Below are positions 60,271 to 64,000 of a DNA stretch of 64,000 nucleotides, in pieces. How positions within the stretch are numbered: the first letter of the stretch is position 1; the number at the start of each line of letters is the position of its first letter. The position numbers and the translations under genes were made by a program. The notes beneath the pieces were generated by a model, which did not search any database, was not told where the DNA came from, and saw nothing but the letters and a program-made list of their open reading frames with translations. Source of the DNA: Paludibacteraceae bacterium (GTDB lineage: Bacteria > Bacteroidota > Bacteroidia > Bacteroidales > Paludibacteraceae); contig JAFSTO010000043.1 of assembly GCA_017450435.1 (NCBI GenBank), forward strand, positions 1-64,000, read 5' to 3'.

Positions 60271-62799
60271 TTATTTGACGATTTTAATTGTGTTGAAGAG
60301 CTCTGTTGTTCCGTCCGGTAGTACTTTGAATGACTCAAGTAAGAGGTGCCGTTTCTTCACTGTAACTCGCGTATAGGAAGGAGCACCCGGTTGCCCGAAC
60401 ATGCCGGTAAAAAGGTCGAAGTAGTTGTCCACCTGATGAATGTGTTTTGAGTCTTCCATCTGCTCTCGAGTTAGCGGAGTATATCGCTTTGTGCCGCATG
60501 TAGCTCCAATGAAATAGAGCGTACCTCGGCTCACGTTGTATATGCCACCACGTTTGCCGGTGAGGTTACTAACGGAGTCAATTGCTACTGTCTCTTGTCC
60601 GTGTATATCGTTTAGCAAAGGTTTGCGTGTGTCGGAATCTACCGGACCGATAATCTCATAGGTGTGGTCGTGACCTTGCATGAGAAGGTCTATATGACAA
60701 TCTTTCATTACCGGCAACAGTGTTTGGCGAAGTAGGGGCGTCTCTTTATCGCGCTGGTGGTCAGAACCTGAAAAAAGGTTCTTATGCACGAGCCCGAGCC
60801 TCCATTTAGTATCCTTATACAACTGTATTTGTCGTCTGAACCAGCAGCCGAGGTCGTCTGTCAGGTAGGTGGATGTTAGGGTAGAGTAACTGTAATCGCC
60901 GCGCCAAAAGTCCTGTTCGGAAAAGGCGATAAGCAGCATGTCACCATAAACGAAGCTATAATTGATACCCGCGAACTGCGGACGAACCGTCGATGTGAGA
61001 TTGAAGGATGTGTCGGTATTGAAATGATAGGTGTAGTTAAGCAACGGACTATCGTCGTGATTGCCGTCGGTAGGCACTATCGGCATCAGTTTTAAAACCG
61101 GCTTCAAAGCCTCTTCAAACCACCTCTCCCATTCCCATTCGGAGTTGTTAGCAGTACCTGTATCAACAAAATCGCCAGGGAAGACGCAGAATCGTGCGTC
61201 CCTCTCATATCGCGCCACAGCCTCTGCGCAACGACGCGCATCATCGATATACTCTTGGTTCTGTATGTGACTGTCGGTCATATATATGAAAGAAAATTCT
61301 TTCTCTCGTTTTGCTGCTGTACGAAATTGTCGGATGTCGCTCCATGCACCGTTTTTTCCTACACGATAAGAGTATGCAGTGGCGGGTTGCAAATCTGTTG
61401 CAACAGCCTTGTGGCAGACATATCGAAAAGCAGTATGTTTGTCTAATCCGATAGTTTTCAGCAAGCCTGATGTAGAGATGGCATAGTGTAGCGGAAGCGT
61501 TGTTTGTTCGTTGGCGTTAACTGTCAACACGTCTCCTTGCTCAAAGTCTATTTCCGATGCGTTCGCCTTGCGAACGAGTTGTACTACGCCGCCGTTAACA
61601 CCTTCGTTGGTGAACCAGTTGAACGCCATACGTGAAGTAGGGTCGCCATTGATGTTGGCAACAACGCAGTAAGGCTGTGAAGCAGGAACGAGTGTAGCAG
61701 TGTCGGATAGGAGAAAAGCAATGAAAGACGGAATAGTGTAATCGGCGGAACGATAGACCTTGTCACCGATGTGTAGGTCGTAAGGGAATGTGATTATTTG
61801 TGCGGGGTAGTCTTTTCTCAGTGTCGCCGGCGGCATTGCGGCTATTTTGTGTGTCGGAGCACCAATGCTGTAGTCGGCAGCGAGCATGATATTTTCTTCG
61901 TCAGGAGTAATTGGCACTCCGGCAAAAGTGGCAGGGTCTCGGAAGTGCGGACCGTATGGGGCTTCGTTGTCAGTGGACAGCCATGGCCGACGGAAGAAGT
62001 GTTCTTCGAACCCCTCATCAGCATTACTCATGCCGGATATGCTTTCGTCTGACACATAATTAGCGGGATCAACGAAACCGTATTCGTTTCTATTACCCCA
62101 CATTATGCAGTCAAATACAGAGCTCTCAGAGTGGATACCACCATATCTGTCTCCATAGTTGTTGGCGATAGTGCATCTGAGTAGTGTTCCGTTGAAGTTC
62201 GCCACCCCTCCTGCATCCGGCCAGTAGTGTCCGGTGGCAGTGCAGTTATGAATAAGGCAATCTTCAAGCACGGCGCTGAGTGCAGAAGCCTCCGGAGCCT
62301 CGCCTTCTATCAACACACCGCCAGCCTGTTCACCGCTGCAGCCTCTGATTATACAGTGCCGCATAGTCACTTTGCCACGAAGCAAAGCCGCTCCGCCTCG
62401 CTGGTGGTGACGGGCGTTCTGAAGCACAAGATTTTCAATCAGGGTGGGAATTTTGCAGTCTTGCTCGCAAGTGATGAGTCTGGTGTTAAGTCCTTTGCCG
62501 TCAAGTACTGTCATACCTGGGTAGCAAGCAACATCTTTATGACTCGGGTTGTCGTGCCGGCAACCGCCAATGATGGTTATTCCGTCTTTTAAGACTATTC
62601 CTTCGTAATATAGCCCCTCTGCAATGAAAAGAGTGTCACCTGCCTTGCAGTTGTCTATCCCTAACATTATGCTCGATTGAGCAGTCGCCCATGAGCGACC
62701 GTCAGCACCATCAGAACCACGAGTGCTGACATACCAATTAGTAGCGGCTGCAGTTGCTACCGTAAGACAAAAGTTAAGTATGAACAGGGCTCTTTTCAT
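60271..62799 (-). CDS. Secreted beta-helix and metallophosphoesterase protein
   Basis: This 842-residue protein has a signal peptide (ALFILNFCLTVATAAA) and a right-handed beta-helix (about 20-320). The helix region closely resembles that of the 54883-58122 protein: NWYVSTRGSDGADGRSWATA and DTLFIAEGLYYE correspond to its opening. The purple-acid-phosphatase Fn3 domain (about 365-500) and a phosphoesterase domain (about 505-790) follow, with MTDSHIQ, FPGDFVDTG, DGNHDDS, LVHKNLF and MQGHDHTYE. Unlike its larger paralogue it has no Ig domain and no C-terminal tail motif, ending NTIKIVK. It is probably a secreted phosphoesterase. Which step distinguishes the three paralogues is unknown. Confidence 0.87.
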   Translation of the reverse strand: MKRALFILNFCLTVATAAATNWYVSTRGSDGADGRSWATAQSSIMLGIDNCKAGDTLFIAEGLYYEGIVLKDGITIIGGCRHDNPSHKDVACYPGMTVLDGKGLNTRLITCEQDCKIPTLIENLVLQNARHHQRGGAALLRGKVTMRHCIIRGCSGEQAGGVLIEGEAPEASALSAVLEDCLIHNCTATGHYWPDAGGVANFNGTLLRCTIANNYGDRYGGIHSESSVFDCIMWGNRNEYGFVDPANYVSDESISGMSNADEGFEEHFFRRPWLSTDNEAPYGPHFRDPATFAGVPITPDEENIMLAADYSIGAPTHKIAAMPPATLRKDYPAQIITFPYDLHIGDKVYRSADYTIPSFIAFLLSDTATLVPASQPYCVVANINGDPTSRMAFNWFTNEGVNGGVVQLVRKANASEIDFEQGDVLTVNANEQTTLPLHYAISTSGLLKTIGLDKHTAFRYVCHKAVATDLQPATAYSYRVGKNGAWSDIRQFRTAAKREKEFSFIYMTDSHIQNQEYIDDARRCAEAVARYERDARFCVFPGDFVDTGTANNSEWEWERWFEEALKPVLKLMPIVPTDGNHDDSPLLNYTYHFNTDTSFNLTSTVRPQFAGINYSFVYGDMLLIAFSEQDFWRGDYSYSTLTSTYLTDDLGCWFRRQIQLYKDTKWRLGLVHKNLFSGSDHQRDKETPLLRQTLLPVMKDCHIDLLMQGHDHTYEIIGPVDSDTRKPLLNDIHGQETVAIDSVSNLTGKRGGIYNVSRGTLYFIGATCGTKRYTPLTREQMEDSKHIHQVDNYFDLFTGMFGQPGAPSYTRVTVKKRHLLLESFKVLPDGTTELFNTIKIVK

Positions 62800-62892
62800 T
62801 GCAGTCTTTGTAATCTTTTCTGTACCTAAAGCGGGAAAATAGTGTTTGTGGGGGCTGTGAGGTAATGAGAGGAAAGCTCCGGGTAAGACTTG

Positions 62893-62975
62893 GGAATAGC
62901 TTAGAGATCTTAGATTACTTAGATGTTTTTAGAGGACACAGAAGACTAAGAGAGCTTAGCAGACATAGAAATATT
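62893..62975. repeat. TTAGAG-word micro-repeat
   Basis: AGCTTAGAGATCTTAGATTAC, then TTTTTAGAGGACACAGAAG and CTAAGAGAGCTTAGCAGAC, a diverged short-word repeat, fills much of the gap before the kinase gene's stop. Related runs lie at 35941-35979 and 63940-63990. Confidence 0.55.
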
Positions 62976-62978
62976 AGA

Positions 62979-63929
62979 TTATTGGATTGTCCAGCCGAAT
63001 CGTTCTTTGCCAATACGTTCAACGTCTTCCCTTGAGGTGAAAGCCGTTGTACCTCCGGCAGCAGTGGTATTGACAGCACCTGTCATGTTGCCATATTGCT
63101 GACACAGTTCCAAAGGTTTGCCTGCCGCGAGTTGCGAAATAAAGCCGGAGTTGAAAGAGTCGCCTGCACCTATGCAGTCCACCACCCGTGTGTTAAGCAA
63201 GGCAGCCTGTAGGCGGTCGGGTTTGCCTTTCTGCAAGAGTAGCGAGCCGCGACTGCCACATTTGATAACAGCAGCGTTGGCATAAGGACGAATCTTTTCA
63301 ACCGCTTCTTCCAGAGTATTGCTTCGGGTGAGGAACTTCAGTTCAGTCTCATTGGGCATAAAGACGGTGAGCATCGGCAGAATCTCCTTGTAGTCAAGTT
63401 GCCATGTCTCTTTCGGGTCCCACTGACTATCAAGTGACGTGGTGACACCATTCTCATTGCAGAGCATAAGAATCTTCTTTAAGTCGCGCCGTACACCGCT
63501 TTGCATGAATATAGAGGAGATGTGAATGTGCTTGGTTTTTATGAAGAGTTCCGGATTGATGTCACTGAGCGACATATAGTCCATCGCTCCCTGGTAAGTC
63601 AGATTGGCCCGGTCTTCGTCATAACTCATACAAATAGTTGCTCCTGTTGCATACTTATTTTGCCTGATAAGATAGCGTGTGTCCACGCCTTTGTTGCGGA
63701 GACTTGTTTCTACGAGGTCACCAAAACTGTCGTTGCCGATCATCCCGCAGAATGCAACACGCGAGCCGAGCGCAGCGGCATTCGCGGCAAAAATAGCGGT
63801 ACTACTACCTAAGGTGAGGGTCATTTCGCCGGCAAACTTCTCTTTACCTATTTCCGGCTGACCTTCAATCTGATTGAGGATAAGGTCAACGTTAAGTTCG
63901 CCGAGGGCTACTATATCAAATTCTTTCAT
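62979..63929 (-). CDS. PfkB-family carbohydrate kinase
   Basis: This 316-residue cytoplasmic kinase belongs to the ribokinase/PfkB family. The N-terminal GELNVDLILNQ, the glycine-rich GSSTAIFAANAAALGSRVAF and the catalytic C-terminal signature VDCIGAGDSFNSGF (Asp near residue 253) are all present. PfkB members phosphorylate fructose, ribose, 2-keto-3-deoxygluconate and related sugars; the specific sugar is not evident. It is the only sugar kinase in the window and would provide a phosphorylated sugar, possibly the ligand of the DeoR-type regulator. Its length is normal. Confidence 0.93.
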   Translation of the reverse strand: MKEFDIVALGELNVDLILNQIEGQPEIGKEKFAGEMTLTLGSSTAIFAANAAALGSRVAFCGMIGNDSFGDLVETSLRNKGVDTRYLIRQNKYATGATICMSYDEDRANLTYQGAMDYMSLSDINPELFIKTKHIHISSIFMQSGVRRDLKKILMLCNENGVTTSLDSQWDPKETWQLDYKEILPMLTVFMPNETELKFLTRSNTLEEAVEKIRPYANAAVIKCGSRGSLLLQKGKPDRLQAALLNTRVVDCIGAGDSFNSGFISQLAAGKPLELCQQYGNMTGAVNTTAAGGTTAFTSREDVERIGKERFGWTIQ

Positions 63930-63939
63930 GGTGTGTGGT

Positions 63940-63990
63940 GTTTTAGAGGATTTAGATTTTATAGGGGACTTAGAGTGTTTAGAGTCTGTT
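63940..63990. repeat. TTAGAG-word micro-repeat
   Basis: GTTTTAGAGGATTTAGATTT then GGGGACTTAGAGTGTTTAGAG lies upstream of the kinase gene and belongs to the same word family as 62893-62975. Confidence 0.5.
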
Positions 63991-64000
63991 TTTGAAGAAC

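Overview
The window reads as a chromosome segment of a Bacteroidales bacterium (Bacteroidota). The grounds are a SusC/SusD pair, many lipoprotein signal peptides, secreted proteins with Bacteroidota-type C-terminal tails, promoters of the TTTG-N19/20-TAnnTTTG kind, and few recognisable Shine-Dalgarno sites. I cannot fix genus or species.

Layout. (1) About 1-3320 is the end of a decayed mobile island: a cut-off AAA ATPase gene, a remnant of a WYL-type regulator, an AbiE toxin-antitoxin pair, a broken ardA antirestriction gene, and at 3271-3319 the 3' half of a class II tRNA gene, which looks like an attachment-site scar. (2) 3533-5509 carries a frameshifted YbjQ-family gene, a flavin reductase and a surface lipoprotein. 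(3) 5579-27530 is one long minus-strand run: a SpoIIE-type phosphatase fused to an RsbW-like ATPase, a STAS antagonist, a two-module NRPS (C-A-T-C-A-T-reductase), two small membrane-associated proteins, a 3620-residue secreted protein and a lipoprotein sharing a domain with it. (4) 27758-33673 is a plus-strand group: fabD, aspS, a YidE/AspT-type transporter and a DUF4832-like lipoprotein. (5) 33879-48168 is a minus-strand carbohydrate-utilisation locus: secreted propeller protein, EamA transporter, GH31, DUF4874/DUF4832 lipoprotein, a small lipoprotein, SusD, SusC, a GH36-like alpha-galactosidase and an amidohydrolase, with a DeoR-type regulator divergent from the last. (6) 49340-63929 holds two large secreted proteins, three paralogous metallophosphoesterases (two carrying beta-helix domains) and a PfkB sugar kinase.

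How the parts may work together. The phosphatase/STAS pair is a complete partner-switching module placed directly upstream of the NRPS, so it may gate production of a reductively released dipeptide product. The SusC/D locus should import an alpha-galactoside-containing or related glycan, with the kinase and DeoR regulator handling intracellular sugar. The secreted phosphoesterases may act on a phosphorylated glycan or phosphate ester outside the cell.

The most unusual feature is a set of short tandem-repeat families (translated as QMVND, KSKVES, DVQCT, NQSPIT, KYEVT and others). They sit in intergenic gaps and also in frame inside the NRPS, the phosphatase and the FabD C-terminus. A separate intergenic element with an 8-bp hairpin recurs around the NRPS, and a 39-bp palindromic tandem array separates two of the phosphoesterase genes.
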